Source: Pleurostoma richardsiae (taxonomy: Eukaryota; Ascomycota; Sordariomycetes; Calosphaeriales; Pleurostomataceae). From it: 64,000 nucleotides of DNA. The notes beneath the pieces are model-generated. The model worked only from the letters and a program-made list of their open reading frames with translations. It searched no databases and was not told the origin of the DNA. The position numbers and the translations under genes are program-made. Location: the NCBI GenBank assembly GCA_030052745.1, contig JANBVO010000012.1, positions 62,001 through 126,000 on the forward strand. The letters run 5' to 3'. How positions within the stretch are numbered: position 1 is the stretch's first letter; each line of letters begins with the position of its first letter. Shown piece by piece: positions 37,346 to 50,957 of this stretch.

Positions 37346-38657
37346 TCAAAGTCTGATGTTAAGGGAGTCCTCCCGAACGTTCCCAAACCCGGTCCAGCGT
37401 TCCCACTGGCGTTCGAGTTTCCGAGCCGCCCGGATGTAGAGCTGCTCATCATGGCCCGCCACCTTCCCAAGCTCAGACAAGCTCCAGAGAGCCCTGAGAA
37501 ACTCGGCATTAGAATGTGTACCCCGTATTGCGTTTCCATCACTAGAAAAATTGCCCACAATCCCCTGCCAGTTGCAGTCTTCCTCTCGAACCGCAAAGTT
37601 TAGAATGAGGGAGTCGTCGATGCATGGTCGGAGCTGCGTGATGTAGGAGAGTACGATGAGCAGCCACGTCCCTCTGACCAAGATCATCCCGTAATGCTCG
37701 TCGTCTGAGACCGAGAGCATGACGCGCAGTGCTTGGACGGCGCTTAGGGGGAAGCTCAGGTAGTAGTCGAAGGCGGGCTTGTTCCTCTTGTGTGTCGCGC
37801 ATAGAAGCTGGACAGCTAGATATGATAGCTGACTGACGAGCGCTGGGATATCTCGTGTGTCCAACTGGCTCACGTAGTCAATGATGGCAGCTCTTGCTGG
37901 GGAGTTAGATAAGACGAGGGACACCTGATTCAGTCCTGGTCCTGACCTCATCAGGCCACTGAATCGACCATCGTAAGCAATGCGGCCGAGAAGGATGTCC
38001 GGCCTGAGCAGAGATTCGGAGCCGGTTGTCACCTGTGGGTGGCACAAGATGTCGTACAGATCTTGGCGAAAGTCGACTGCAGCGAAGACAAGACCCTCCA
38101 GGATGAGGATTGGGTTCTGGAGCTGAAAACCGTCACTCAGAACTATCATTGGCTGCCCGTATCCGGAGAATAGTCCGTAGATTAGCGGCTTCGGCTCCGA
38201 AAGAAGCTGTGAAAGTGCAAGGGCTCTCGAGTTTCCCCTCAAATGCCCGTTCAGCATGCTGAAGTAATCCATATAAGCTCGTTGGAACCTTGAATTGTTT
38301 TCTTAGCTCTGTGGAGTTTCTTCGCGTTGTCGTGAAAGCCCGGGAAGACAGACCTGGCATCTCCTAAGTGCTCTTGCCTGCCTTCGGCGTCCGTGATTCT
38401 TCCTGGTGACATTGACCATGGTCGCAGCGGTCTCTCTTCGTTATCATACATGGATTGAATCTGCACCGGCGTGGCCCCTAAGTGCACGGCAGTAGCTAAC
38501 GCCTGGGGATATGTGTTAGCCGTAGCCCTACCAGAAAGGGGGGAATGCATACCATTGGTATGATATTATGCGCTTCATCTTGCTGTATGAGAGCATGTTC
38601 GACATGGTTTCTGGTAACAAGGCTACTGAAGGTTGAACGAGAGTCCATTTGATCCAT
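37346..38657 (-). CDS. Questin-oxidase-like / AflY-like protein
   Basis: Three exons on the minus strand, 38657-38553, 38502-38354 and 38288-37346, giving 398 residues from the chosen ATG. Splicing joins RNHVEHALIQQDEAHNIIPM to ALATAVHLGATPVQIQSMYD and then LGDARFQRAYMDYFSMLNG, which is the layout of the questin-oxidase-like family: an N-terminal HN-I/L--H segment, LGA(T/S)P--I---Y, and a later PLI--G(Y)G segment (KPLIYGLFSGYGQPMIVLSDG). Characterised members (AflY, GedK) carry out Baeyer-Villiger-type ring opening of anthraquinones. Many members sit outside known clusters, and no polyketide synthase is visible here, so no substrate is claimed. An open frame continues upstream of the ATG to a possible acceptor at about 38715, so one more 5' exon is possible. 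Confidence 0.72.
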
Positions 38658-41263
38658 GGGGGCAACACATGCAAGATTGTGAGCTACTCTTGAGAAGTCT
38701 TGACGTGGACCTCCCTGATCTTTCAGTCATAAGGGAGAACGTGGGCATTTATCTTCTGAGACATCCGGGACAAGTAGGCTTGTTATATTCAGAATGTTGG
38801 CTCTGGAACCATCGTGGAGCAGTTGGATGTCATGGTAGGCCGAAGTGTACTCTGACAAGACGGTCGATTAACTGTTCTCCTGCAGACATAGGAAAGCACA
38901 GCCTGAAATAGCTGGACAAGCGCCACCCAGTATGAGAGGTCGAGAGAGCCGGCTTCTAGTCCTATTTATGGAGTGTATGCCAAACGTGGCCATGCTAATG
39001 TCCTCGTGGCATGGGGCATTCAGGCTTATCCGGGATTTGAAGGATGTTTCACTGACAGTGACGCGTGCGAGACGACAGATGTCTGGCGCAATGCTGACCG
39101 CATGAACAGAGAGCCGCCACAAGGGCCATCCGGACTGCGTGATGCAGACCCGGATGCTGGGCCGCTGGTGCCGTGGCGGCCGGGTCCGCTATTGTGGCTG
39201 TCTTCCTCGGTTCTCCAGCGCTTGCCGTCTAGGTAAACGAGAAGTACCGGGCAGGACGGGGGAAAGTGGAGAAGCAAACATAAGCGGATGAAGGCGCATG
39301 GATGCTGTGATCCCTGTGCCAAAGAGAAGGCGCTCGAAACATGCCAGGCCTCAGCTGTTGAAACAGACTTGGCTTTGGAGGCAGTCTCGCTGTTTAGGGC
39401 CGATGACAAGTATCGGGACTTGAAATGTCTGCCCTATGGCGGCGTGCCCGTGATCCATGGGAACTGGCTTGAATGGCCGAGGCTGGTTCAATCTAGGCAT
39501 CCTGATGTGAAAACACTCGATTGTGAGGGCGAGGCGCGACGCCGCGCGTCTTGCAGACAGGCAAGCGGAAGCAAGAAGAGCGAGGAAAGAAAGCGAGAGG
39601 CAAAGTCCGGGCAGGAACAGCGAAGCAGATGGTGCCATGGCTATGCTACGCTTGTGCATAAGGACGGAGTTTGAGAGTCGGGGACGGAGACGGTGGCGGG
39701 CGCGGAGGATGTTGACTTGAAAGCCGTCGTTGCACCGGCCTGGCCGACCTCCCGAGGCACCAGAGTGGGGCTCTGTTAGCCGCCTGGAACTGTCCAGCGC
39801 GACTCGGCCGAAATGACGTCGATTTAGCCACGGCGTCCCCTTCCACACGTGTCCACCTGGCCCCACAGTTAGACCGGAACCGAGGCTTCAGTCCCCCGAC
39901 AACGCCGAAATGACCACACCACCTACCGACCTACTGCAGACGTGCAGAATCGCCCGGCTGCCGATGCCGTTGATGGTGATGACGACGGGAAGACGGCATC
40001 TGTCTGTCTGACCGAAAAAGACCAGACATCCGTCCTCGGGCTTTCTCATTGTTTGGCCTTCTTCTCGTCTTGCTGTAATTACCTGCAACAACACACTGAT
40101 AATAAGCATGATGGACAGGAGCAGCAGCCCTCCCAGACTGACTCAACGCGCAATATATGGACGCTCAAGTCTAGTTAAGCTCGCTCATCATGGCGGCATA
40201 TAGCACAAAGAGGCTGACAGCTCTGCAGGTAAGCAACCTCTATCATGATGCCGTATCACGACTTCTCCTGATTGTGAGACGCTCTCTCCATGCCATTGTC
40301 TGATAACTTCCGGAACAGCAATCTCCTCCGCACACCCGTGTCACTGCGTGATCGTCTGCCGCATCGTTTGTGGCTAGTAGCTACCAGCGATTCTGCAGGG
40401 ATGCACGATGTTGTAATGGCCTGCCTGTTCTGTCTCATGGTCTGGCAGGAATGTCATGTCTTCCCCTGTGTCGGGGTCGAGACCCCGCGATATGTTCCCA
40501 CTCGGCCAAGCCCCGTTCCTATCTCGTTTGCACGCCACAGCCACTTGAAGGTCAGAGTCAGTGTGGCCGAGAATGGTGAGCAGTCAACGACGCTCGATGG
40601 TGGCTTACGATCCGCCGACTGGAATCTTCGCTGAGCGCATTGACCCAGCTCTGTCAAGTCCGTACGAACCGTTTTGGCGTCCATATAAGTTGTATGTCTG
40701 GTTCTGACTGTTGAGGCTGGCCTATCCTTGCGGGCTCGGGGAGCAAGCGTCAAGTGCAACACTATCAGCACGCTGTCGCCCATTGCCAGCTCCTGTTTCC
40801 TGCAACCTTTCTCTCTTCTTTCGCTTATTTCTGTCTTAAAGCAGTGCGCAAACTATGTTCTTCCCCCTTGTTAACGACCCTTATTGATGCGGTCGATGTT
40901 ACTCCTGTATCCCACAACAGACATCATTTGCAATCTTACCTGAGACGCAGTTTTTGATATCGGACCTCCTGAGCTGCCGGAAAGGGAATTCGTCAGACCC
41001 ATCCTCTGAGCTCGCGCCTGTCTATCGATATGTCTCCTGGGAGAAATCACAGCTAGATGGAGGTTGTGCTCCCTCGAACTATCCGTCGTAAGAGCTTGCT
41101 TGTATAAATGGGAGTATCGATCATTATTCTCCTGCGTAGGCTTCCAATCTGTTCGCCGTCCAACCTACGTCCTTCGTTTAGCTCTCTCCTTCCTGCTGGT
41201 GATATTTCCTACCGAGGCAAGATTATTCTCTTGTTTCTATTGCTAACCCTGATCACTTCGGTG
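38658..41263. other. 2.6-kb gap upstream of the wall-protein gene
   Basis: I recognise no complete gene. An ATG frame of 128 codons at 39288-39674 overlaps a 171-codon minus-strand frame; neither shows a family motif. At 40190-40228 there is an exon-like string: ATG, 13 codons (MAAYSTKRLTALQ), then a good donor GTAAGC. I could not find a continuing exon. The last 200 bases contain the wall-protein promoter with a TATA box. Confidence 0.4.
41103..41108 (+). promoter_or_regulatory. TATA box of the Ser/Thr-rich wall-protein gene
   Basis: TATAAA lies 161 bases upstream of the ATG, followed by pyrimidine-rich sequence up to the start codon. Spacing fits a fungal core promoter with a leader of about 100 bases. 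This is a motif match only. Confidence 0.45.
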
Positions 41264-44200
41264 ATGCGCTCCAACAGCCTTGCACGCCTTGCCTCGGCTG
41301 GCTTGGCAGCTCTAGCTCTTGCGGAGGACCTCTTGTTCTACGGAAATCTGACCTACAACGAGTACAGGGAGGCCACCTCTGTTCTTGGGCTCAGCGGTAC
41401 GCTGCGCGTCTGGAACCCCCTTGACTTCTCTCGTTAACAGAAGCGACCAGCCCACATTGCCTCCGATGCGGAGTGGCGCAGCATGACCTCGAGCGACTTT
41501 GCGAACTACAAGGCCATCATCATCCCAGACCCCTCGTGTGGATCGCTCAACCAGGTAGCTTTCCTGGACGAGACAAAGTTCGCCTGGGGCCCAGCAATCG
41601 CTGGTAATATCATCCTCATTGGCACTGATCCCACGTTTCACTCGTCGAGTCGACCAGGAGCCTTGACCCTGATTGACGACGCTGTCAGGTTCGCGGCCGC
41701 GGGAAACGGAACTGGTCTCTACTTCTCACTTTCGTGCTACTACGATGCAGTCACTTCATCTACAGTAAACTCCCTGAGCTACTTCGGCACCTTCACCGTG
41801 CGTGGACGGTTGGCTTGCTACAATGACGCCCACATCGTAGCCAATGCCTCAGCTCTCATGGCCCTCGACGACGCTGATCTGAGTAACTGGTCTTGCAGTG
41901 TGCACGAAGTCTTTGCATCCTACCCGACGACGGGCTTGTACGGCTTTGAGCCCCTTGCTATTGCGCGGAACGCCATTGGAGAAGGGGTCCAGACCTTCGC
42001 AGATGGTAGCACCGGAGTTCCCTACATCATCGTGAAGGGCGCAACTCCAGCGGGCTGTGGCAACGGCATATTCGAACCACACTTCGGCGAAGAATGTGAC
42101 GAAGGCCCGATGAATGGCAATCCTGGGAGCGGCTGTTCTTCTTCGTGCAAGTGCACCAATGGAGCAGTTGCCCCGGGTGTCTGCCATCCTGTTCCTGCGA
42201 ACTCGACGTACAATCCCACCTTGTCCACTCCCTCCGTCTCCACGCCTCCCCTGTTCGCGAGCATCACTATGCCTCCCCCATTTACAAGGTCCAGGTGAGT
42301 AGCCTAGTGTATTACCAGAGATCTTTCCTCCGGTGGCTAATAGAACTCAAAGCTCTGTTCCTCTTATTACCTCGTCGTCCCAATTCAGCAATTCGTCACT
42401 GTCGTCCGTTTCAACTCCAGCAGAACCATCTACGACAGTCCTCAGCACCTCCACTTCGTTTATGAACACGTCGTCAGTCATTGCGACTGGTAGCTCTGCT
42501 GCCCCGTCTTCAGTATACCTCACCGCCTCAAACGGCAGTGCTATCCCGACAATGGCTGCATCTTCGGCTCCTCTTCCCACGAATGCAGTATCGTCCCTCA
42601 CTGCAACAGCTCCATGGCATGTCACATTAACACGCCTATCCACCGGCCTTCCAATTGCTTCACCCAGTCTCTTTACATCCGCTTTGCCTAGTATTTTGAA
42701 CGCGACCATTCCTGGCTTGAGCACAGGAACTGGTCCTCCTACAAGTCCCAGTGTTGCCCGTACATCAACTGGGGCTGCCACGGCTTCTGGGCTCCTGTCT
42801 CTCCCATCAGCTAACCAGTCCACAATATTTACCATGGAACCTGTGGCCACCTCCACTGCAGGAATATCTACAGCCTCTAATAATGTCTCGACTGCAAACA
42901 ATCCAGGCAGTGTCACAACAGGTACTCACCCTCAGCTTCCCACGACAATAACAAGCACGTTTGTAACCACGGTAGCAACCAACGAGTCGACAATCCAGAT
43001 AACCGGGCTTGTGACTACCGAGGTGGTCACCATTACTCGAAGCAGTTCGGAATTCCCTCATAGTGAAACTAAAAGCGCCTCGTTCTCTTTGTCAATACCC
43101 CCTCGATTCGGGAACACTACCTCGGTCGCGGGACGGGCAAGCGGAAGCACCTCTGTGCCACCTTCTGCAAGTTCATTCTCTACGCTAAGCTCCTCAGCCT
43201 CACTCAGCACTGCTGTGGCACTCTCAGGTTCTACGAGCAGCACGGGCCCAGAAATCACCCTCATCTTGCCTACCAGAGGAAGTTCATTAACAGGGACGTC
43301 ATCAACGCTTTTATCATTGCCATCATCAACCCCAGTGCAACCTCTCGGTTCTCCAACGATATCGGTCCAGGTTATCCTCAGCACCTCAAATGTTCCCACC
43401 TTCACTGAGAGCAAGCCCGGGACTGTTCTACCAACTGAGTCTACCGCCGTAGTGACATCACGGGCAGGCAGCTCCGTATCCTCTTGTTCAACGAGCCTGC
43501 TGCAGTATTCAGGCTCCACGTATTCATCTACCAGGGAAGCTGTTTCATCAGCCTTGACCTCTGGTCCCGCTGTGGTGTCAGGAGTATCTCCCATATTCGA
43601 AAGTTCGTCACTCGCCGTTCTCAGCGTTGCTCCCTATGAATATCCTTCACTTGGCACTCATCCCTCTAGGAATTCAATATTCACACCAGCCGGCTCCACG
43701 AAATCTGCTCCTATGTCTACGTCATTGGCAGATCTGTCGCAGAGTGCAGGACAGACATTCGCCTCGTCCCATTCAGCTTCCACATGGAGTACAACTCCAC
43801 GCGGTGCGACAAATAGTGGCTTGCCAAGCAGTCTTAGTTTGGCAACTCTGCACTCCTCTCTGCCTTCGACATTACCGGGCCAATCGCAGTCGTCGAGTCC
43901 GGTGCCAGAGCCTTCGAGTGGGATGCCCTCAAGTCCACTCGTGTCATTTACCGCAGAAACAGGGGCTGAATCTGCGTCGGCAGCTCTCTCGTCCATAATA
44001 CTCTCATCCGTGGAAGCGAGCAGGCTCTCTCAAGTGACGAGTGCCTTTCCGGAGTCGAGTATTGCAGCAGGATCACCAACGAGCGCAGGCCCGATCGTAA
44101 CCATACCGGTTTCTCCGGCCCAGAGTTCGTCCCCTGCTGGAGACTGCGATCAGTATGTCGGCGTTGAGATCATTGTCATCGTGGATATAACAGAGGTGTG

Positions 44201-45237
44201 TTCTGATGGCAGCACCGGTGAGCTCATCTATTGCTCCTAGCTCTTGAACTGCCAGATTGACCTCGGTTTAGTTACGGAGATGGTGACTGACGTCGTGTCT
44301 ACTGTGACGCGACCCATTTGCCAGACGCCGGTATCAGGGCACCCGTGCTATCCTTGTGTCTTAGGGACTCCTAGCCCTGGTGATTCCGCGACGGTAACTG
44401 TCGTAAGCTCCGACTCGCTTCCTTGGGCACTGAGAGAGTTACTGACACCATGTGCAGACGTCCTGTCCCGATGCTACGGACTATTTGCCTACGGTGACGG
44501 TTCGGATGTGTAGCAGCTGTTCACCTATCACGCTGACTCCGAACATCCCCAGCTACCAATCTGATGGACCGTGTCTAGCCTGTACGAGTTACGGGCCCTT
44601 TACGAGTCATATCACAGTGACCACCCATGCTTCGGCAACGGTGACGGAGGCCGGCCCAGTTCCACCTTCTCCGATCCAGTCCCTGCCGGGCTCATTGCCG
44701 GGCACGGGGTCTTTACCGCAGACCGCATTGAGCCCTACTACCTACAGGGGAACGGTCGCCTCGTCTGTAATGGTGGGGAGTTCCTATTCATCGGCTATAC
44801 CAGCGATGAGCCCCGAGCCATCGGGCAGCAGTATGCCGTTGATGGGGACCGATTCTGTGCCGAGCTTGCCTGTTCCGACCCTACCGACTTTCCCAGGAAC
44901 GGAAACACGGAGGATGGCCTGGTCGCCGGCCGCGAGCAGCACAAGCATCGGGGCATATACGGAACGGTCTAGTCTGCCACGTTCGTCGAGCATTCTGAGG
45001 GACTTGTCTTCCCGAGCCAGTCCCGCCTCGCCTTCTGCGGCCGCTACATTCATGTCTTCGGGAACCGGTCTCGGAGTGGCAGCAGGTGCAACTCCTCCGC
45101 CCGGTGGGCCATTGGTACCGGCGACTCCGTCGCGTCCACCGTCGATGGCGAGGGCGCCAAAGATGGGAGTCGGGGTCGGCGGGGCCGTACTCGGCTGGAT
45201 GACGGGGAGGGTCGTCTTGGCCCTGGTCAACATCTGA
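41264..45237 (+). CDS. Large Ser/Thr-rich secreted cell-wall/adhesin-like protein with a Cys-rich repeat
   Basis: Five exons: 41264-41396, 41451-42294, 42353-44217, 44272-44402 and 44458-45237, giving 1250 residues. Introns are 54-58 nt and phases agree at all junctions. Residues 1-20 are a signal peptide (MRSNSLARLASAGLAALALA). A globular domain of about 225 residues follows, with several N-glycosylation sequons. Residues 247-279 form one CGNG---E-GEECD-G----GCSSSC-C unit, resembling the DUF4215/myxococcal disulfide-rich repeat. About 650 residues of almost pure Ser/Thr/Pro/Ala/Val come next, probably heavily O-mannosylated. A Cys/Thr segment (VTEMVTDVVSTVTRPIC; CSSCSPITLTPNIPSY) follows, like Thr-rich wall-protein repeats. 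The tail ends in a hydrophobic stretch (MGVGVGGAVLGWMTGRVVLA), suggesting a GPI-attachment signal. Likely surface protein; ligand unknown. Confidence 0.75.
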
Positions 45238-46033
45238 TCATCTACAGTTCCTATTCTTGCACTTGCATCCATTTCCCGCTTCTGTGTCGTAGCTTCGTGT
45301 CTGATCGACAGTACCCAGGGAGCGGTTTCCTTCGCCCAAGCTGCCTCTCTCTCTGTCGTCTGTGTGTATCCGGACCGGGCCAGTCGCGCGGATGGCCGAT
45401 AACGCTGGGAGGCGAGCGGGGTAATGCCGTGTTAATACCTCATGGGAGGAGGAGGAGGTGTAAGCAACCAACCCACAAGAGCTCTTTGATTGCTTGGTGT
45501 CAGCCGATTGTTGCCGTCTTAGACATAACCTAATCACGCATTATCATGTAATCGAGACGCAGGATCGAGACGCCAGCGTTAGCTTCTCGGTCCGTTTCCC
45601 CCCCCTCTCCCCTTCCCTCCTTGATCATATCAGATCACAGTACCGTACCACAGTATGCGTGCGCACTTGGCTGGGCCATCATCGTCGTCGTCCTGCTTGA
45701 TCCCGCCCTCGACGCTTCAAGGTTTTGTGGGCTGTGCTTCCTTGGCTCCGCCCAACTTCGAAGTGGAGAAGCTTTGGCGGTATTAAAAAGGCGGCTGTCT
45801 CCCCCCTCCCCCCCCTTTTCTAGCCGACTCAACACCGACTCTCCCGAGCAACTCGCACATCTCAGCTACCTCCCGCAACCTTCCCGCAACCCCACCATCA
45901 CTTATTGCAACGAGCAGCAGCTCATTGAAAGTATCATAGTCATCCCAACTCTATGGCCGTGTCACCCAGACTAACCATTCCGTAGAGCTACCCCAAGCTC
46001 TGGTAATGATCTCCCGACTCAGCAGAGCCAGCT
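45238..46033. promoter_or_regulatory. Promoter and distal leader of the thiazole synthase gene
   Basis: No gene lies in this interval. A TATA-like TATTAAAAA sits at about 45780-45788, followed by a pyrimidine-rich zone (CTGTCTCCCCCCTCCCC) and a probable leader starting near 45830. A short upstream frame, ATG at 45953 to TAG at 45985 (10 residues), lies in this leader. A branch-site-like ACTAAC and a CGTAG at 45970-45985 could also be an intron end, so the leader structure is uncertain. Confidence 0.45.
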
Positions 46034-46162
46034 ATGGCGTCCTTCAATGGTTATATCGTCCATCATGATCAGTCTTCAGGTAATTATCTGACGCATGAGC
46101 CGGTGCCAATCCCTCCCGCCTTCCGCTGCGCTGTGTCGCCATCCTCTCGCGATGGTGACTGA
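46034..46162 (+). other. Upstream ORF in the thiazole synthase leader
   Basis: ATG at 46034 opens a frame of 42 codons in the unspliced leader, ending in TGA after SSRDGD. The frame crosses the riboswitch-controlled 5' splice site (GT at 46080-46081). If that site is used with the acceptor before 46293, the frame instead runs into the main coding sequence in another phase and overlaps its ATG. In either form it should reduce initiation at ATG 46300. Upstream frames are a known output of fungal TPP-riboswitch splicing. The peptide is probably not itself functional. Confidence 0.5.
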
Positions 46163-46242
46163 AGGGCGATGCGAGGCGTGGGGGAGCGGCTGAGATTATA
46201 CGGCTGAACTTGATCTGGATAATACCAGCGGAGGAATCATGC
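46093..46242 (+). promoter_or_regulatory. TPP (thiamine pyrophosphate) riboswitch aptamer
   Basis: The two conserved halves of the TPP (thi-box) aptamer are present. P1 is GCATGA (46093-46098) with TCATGC (46237-46242). The 5' core CCGGTGCC matches the GGUGC element; CTGAGA at 46190-46195 is the invariant pyrimidine-sensor loop. TGATCTGGATAATACCAGCG (46211-46230) is the P4/P5 pyrophosphate-sensor half. P3 is extended, as in fungi: CCCTCCCGCC (46111-46120) pairs with GGCGTGGGGG (46175-46184) at nine of ten positions, and an inner hairpin GCCATC/GATGGT follows. The aptamer lies inside a leader intron whose likely donor is GTAATT at 46080 and acceptor CCGCAG at 46287-46292, eight bases before the start codon. 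This is the arrangement known for Neurospora NMT1 and Aspergillus thiA, where ligand changes splice choice and represses expression. Confidence 0.93.
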
Positions 46243-46299
46243 AACCCCTCCCTTAAACCCTGTGTGAGGATGGAGGCGTTAACCTGCCGCAGATACACC

Positions 46300-49063
<2,764 letters not shown>

Positions 49064-49546
49064 ATGGCCGAGTCGCAGCCCGCCGCCCCGCCCGCCGCCG
49101 ATGCGGCGTCGCCACTCTTCGCGCACGTCCAGCAGGTCTGGCAGGGTATCAAGTCCAGGTCCGAGATCTACCGGATCCTCCTGGGCGACATCCGCCTGAT
49201 CTCGGCCTCGGAGGGCCGCATTGTCGCCCGGCTGGACATTGCACCGGTGCACATCAATTCCAAGGGCATCTTCCACGGCGCTGTGTCGGCCACCATCGTG
49301 GACTGGGCTGGCGGCATGGCCATCGCCGCGACCGGCCTCGACAAGACGGGCGTGTCCACGGACATCCACGTCGCCTACGTCTCGGCAGCCCGGGCGGGCG
49401 AGGTTCTCGAGATCGAGGCTTGGGTGACCAAGGTGGGCAAGTCGCTGGGCTACACCCAAGTGGAGATCCGGAAGGCTGTTGAGGGCGGTGGTAAGGGGGA
49501 GGTCGTGAGCACGGGGAGTCACACCAAGTACCTGAAGTTCACATGA
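49064..49546 (+). CDS. Hotdog-fold (4HBT) thioesterase, ACOT13/PaaI-like
   Basis: A single exon encodes 160 residues from ATG 49064; the ten codons before it start with a non-ATG codon and are not used. The hotdog signature is VHINSKGIFHGAVSATIVD, containing the helix-start HGA motif (H71) and the catalytic Asp80, followed by DIHVAYVSAARAGE and LEIEAWVTKVGKSLGYTQVE. This matches the thioesterase superfamily member 2 (ACOT13)/PaaI group, which hydrolyses acyl-CoA as a homotetramer. There is no clear targeting signal; a weak N-terminal Ala/Pro-rich region may be disordered. The substrate is unknown. It is convergent with the unknown gene that ends 267 bases downstream. Confidence 0.85.
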   Translation: MAESQPAAPPAADAASPLFAHVQQVWQGIKSRSEIYRILLGDIRLISASEGRIVARLDIAPVHINSKGIFHGAVSATIVDWAGGMAIAATGLDKTGVSTDIHVAYVSAARAGEVLEIEAWVTKVGKSLGYTQVEIRKAVEGGGKGEVVSTGSHTKYLKFT

Positions 49547-49813
49547 GCCCCGGAGACGTCCGCTCCATTGCTCTATGCTGGACGAATGACCAGTCTATTG
49601 GTTCCTATCCTACGGCCTCGTTCGTCGCGTGCCTCCTACGTCTTGTCCTACACGATCACTGCTGACGAGAAAGACAGGCTGGGCTATTCATAGACTAGAT
49701 ACACTGGATGATCGAGACATTTATATAATTAGATATTTATTGCAGGATCTGGGAGCAGACGGTCCAGCACACAAGCATCCTCGGTCCCCTGCTGTGGAAA
49801 GTCGCTGTCTCCG

Positions 49814-50957
49814 CTACAGCCGTTCAAGGAGTCTTTCAGCGCAGTCGGCGGTGTTGACGCCCCAGGTTTCCGGTTTGCACTGTCGTGTCGCTCAGAGTTA
49901 GTAAACGAGTTGATCAGCAGCGCGTAGAGGAGGGTGGAGGGCGGAGGGTGTCTCACCTGCAGGTACAATACCCCATCCTCGATCACGCATTCACAGTAGC
50001 TGCTATGCTCCAGCTTATCCACGACGCGGAAGGCCACCTCAGCCTTCTCGACGCACTCGTTGAACCCCTCTCTGAGCAGCTCGTCCTCGCCAAACTTCTG
50101 CTGCTGAAGCTGGCCAGCCAGGCCCTCGAAGTAGGAGAGGGTAAAGCTGCCCAAAACCGCCTGCCAGTCGTCCCGCAGCGACGTCCCCTTCTTCTTGCTC
50201 TCCTGTGCTAGCTTCTTGGCCGTCTCCTCAAAATGAGGCGCGAACTTGAGCTCAGGCTTCTCTAGCAGGTCCGCAACCTGCTTGCGCACCTGCTCCACCT
50301 TGTCCTCGTAGTCGCGACTGATCCCCGTGCGCCCCTCAAAGCTCAGCGCCGTCTCGCCACCCGCCTGGGTCGAAGCTTCGTTCAGCGCTCTGTTGAGGCC
50401 GGAAAGCTCCAGAGCGTCGCTGATGTTGACTGCCAGCCTGTCAGGCGCGAAGAGAATGCGTAGCTTGCCGTCGTGTATGTCTACGCCGCAGATCGAGAAG
50501 CGCTTGCTCTCGTCGAGGTCCATGATGAGGACATGCTCGGTGCAGAGGCTGTTAAGCTCGGCAACGCCCTCGGGTCCCTGCCGGGAAACGAAGTACTTGA
50601 GCTGGAAGATGGCGCCCTCGACATAACTGTTGTGGAAGCCGTCAGGGCCAGCCCGTCTGTGTTAGGAAGAATAAGGAGAGGGACGCATACTCCTTAAGAC
50701 AGTTACCGAGGGATTCGTGGGCATAACCCTCTTTGGCGTAGGGCCATATGCTCTTGGGGTCGATCTCGACTGTCCACTTCGTCCCAAGGACATCGGACAG
50801 CTCAGTCTCCAAGTCGCCCTTCTTGCTCTCCCAATTATCCCGAACTGAGACATTGTTAGCACTTTCCGTATAGATACACACAGCCCATCCCTTTAGACAT
50901 ACTGTTCTTACGAAGTGCCAGAGGCAACTTCTCGGCGGGTGGAAGTCTGGATGCCAT
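49814..50957 (-). CDS. Uncharacterised fungal protein (left member of a divergent pair)
   Basis: Four exons on the minus strand, 50957-50903, 50844-50691, 50626-49957 and 49879-49814, giving 314 residues. I do not recognise the family. The N-terminus (MASRLPPAEKLPLALRKN) is followed by IRDNWESKKGDLETELSDVLG, a mixed helical region and EGAIFQLKYFVSRQGPEG. A core then reads FSICGVDIHDGKLRILFAPD, with a long charged helical segment (residues ~170-250) and a C-terminal half ending YCECVIEDGVLYLQCKPETWG. There is no signal peptide or membrane segment. The second intron is 64 nt (GTATGC to AACAG); a 34-nt alternative ending at CACAG was rejected because it is shorter than fungal introns and would place the branch site too close. 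It diverges from a neighbour with a similar N-terminus. Confidence 0.78.

Noticed and set aside
35672-38657. Alpha/beta hydrolase and questin-oxidase-like genes as a secondary-metabolite cluster
   Set aside because: No backbone synthase or other tailoring gene nearby, and the flanking genes are housekeeping.
39288-39866. Overlapping frames of 128 (plus) and 171 (minus) codons
   Set aside because: Neither has a motif, intron logic or known relative, and each covers the other; not called as genes.
42347-43594. Long minus-strand frames (189 and 178 codons) across the wall-protein gene
   Set aside because: They are antisense shadows of a Ser/Thr-rich repetitive coding sequence; their Val/Glu/Asp/Gly composition mirrors the sense codons.
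50657-50690. 34-nt intron in the left unknown gene (GTATGC to CACAG)
   Set aside because: Shorter than usual fungal introns. The same donor with the AACAG acceptor 30 bases further on has a well-placed CTGAC branch site, keeps phase and gives a continuous EGAIFQLKYF segment.
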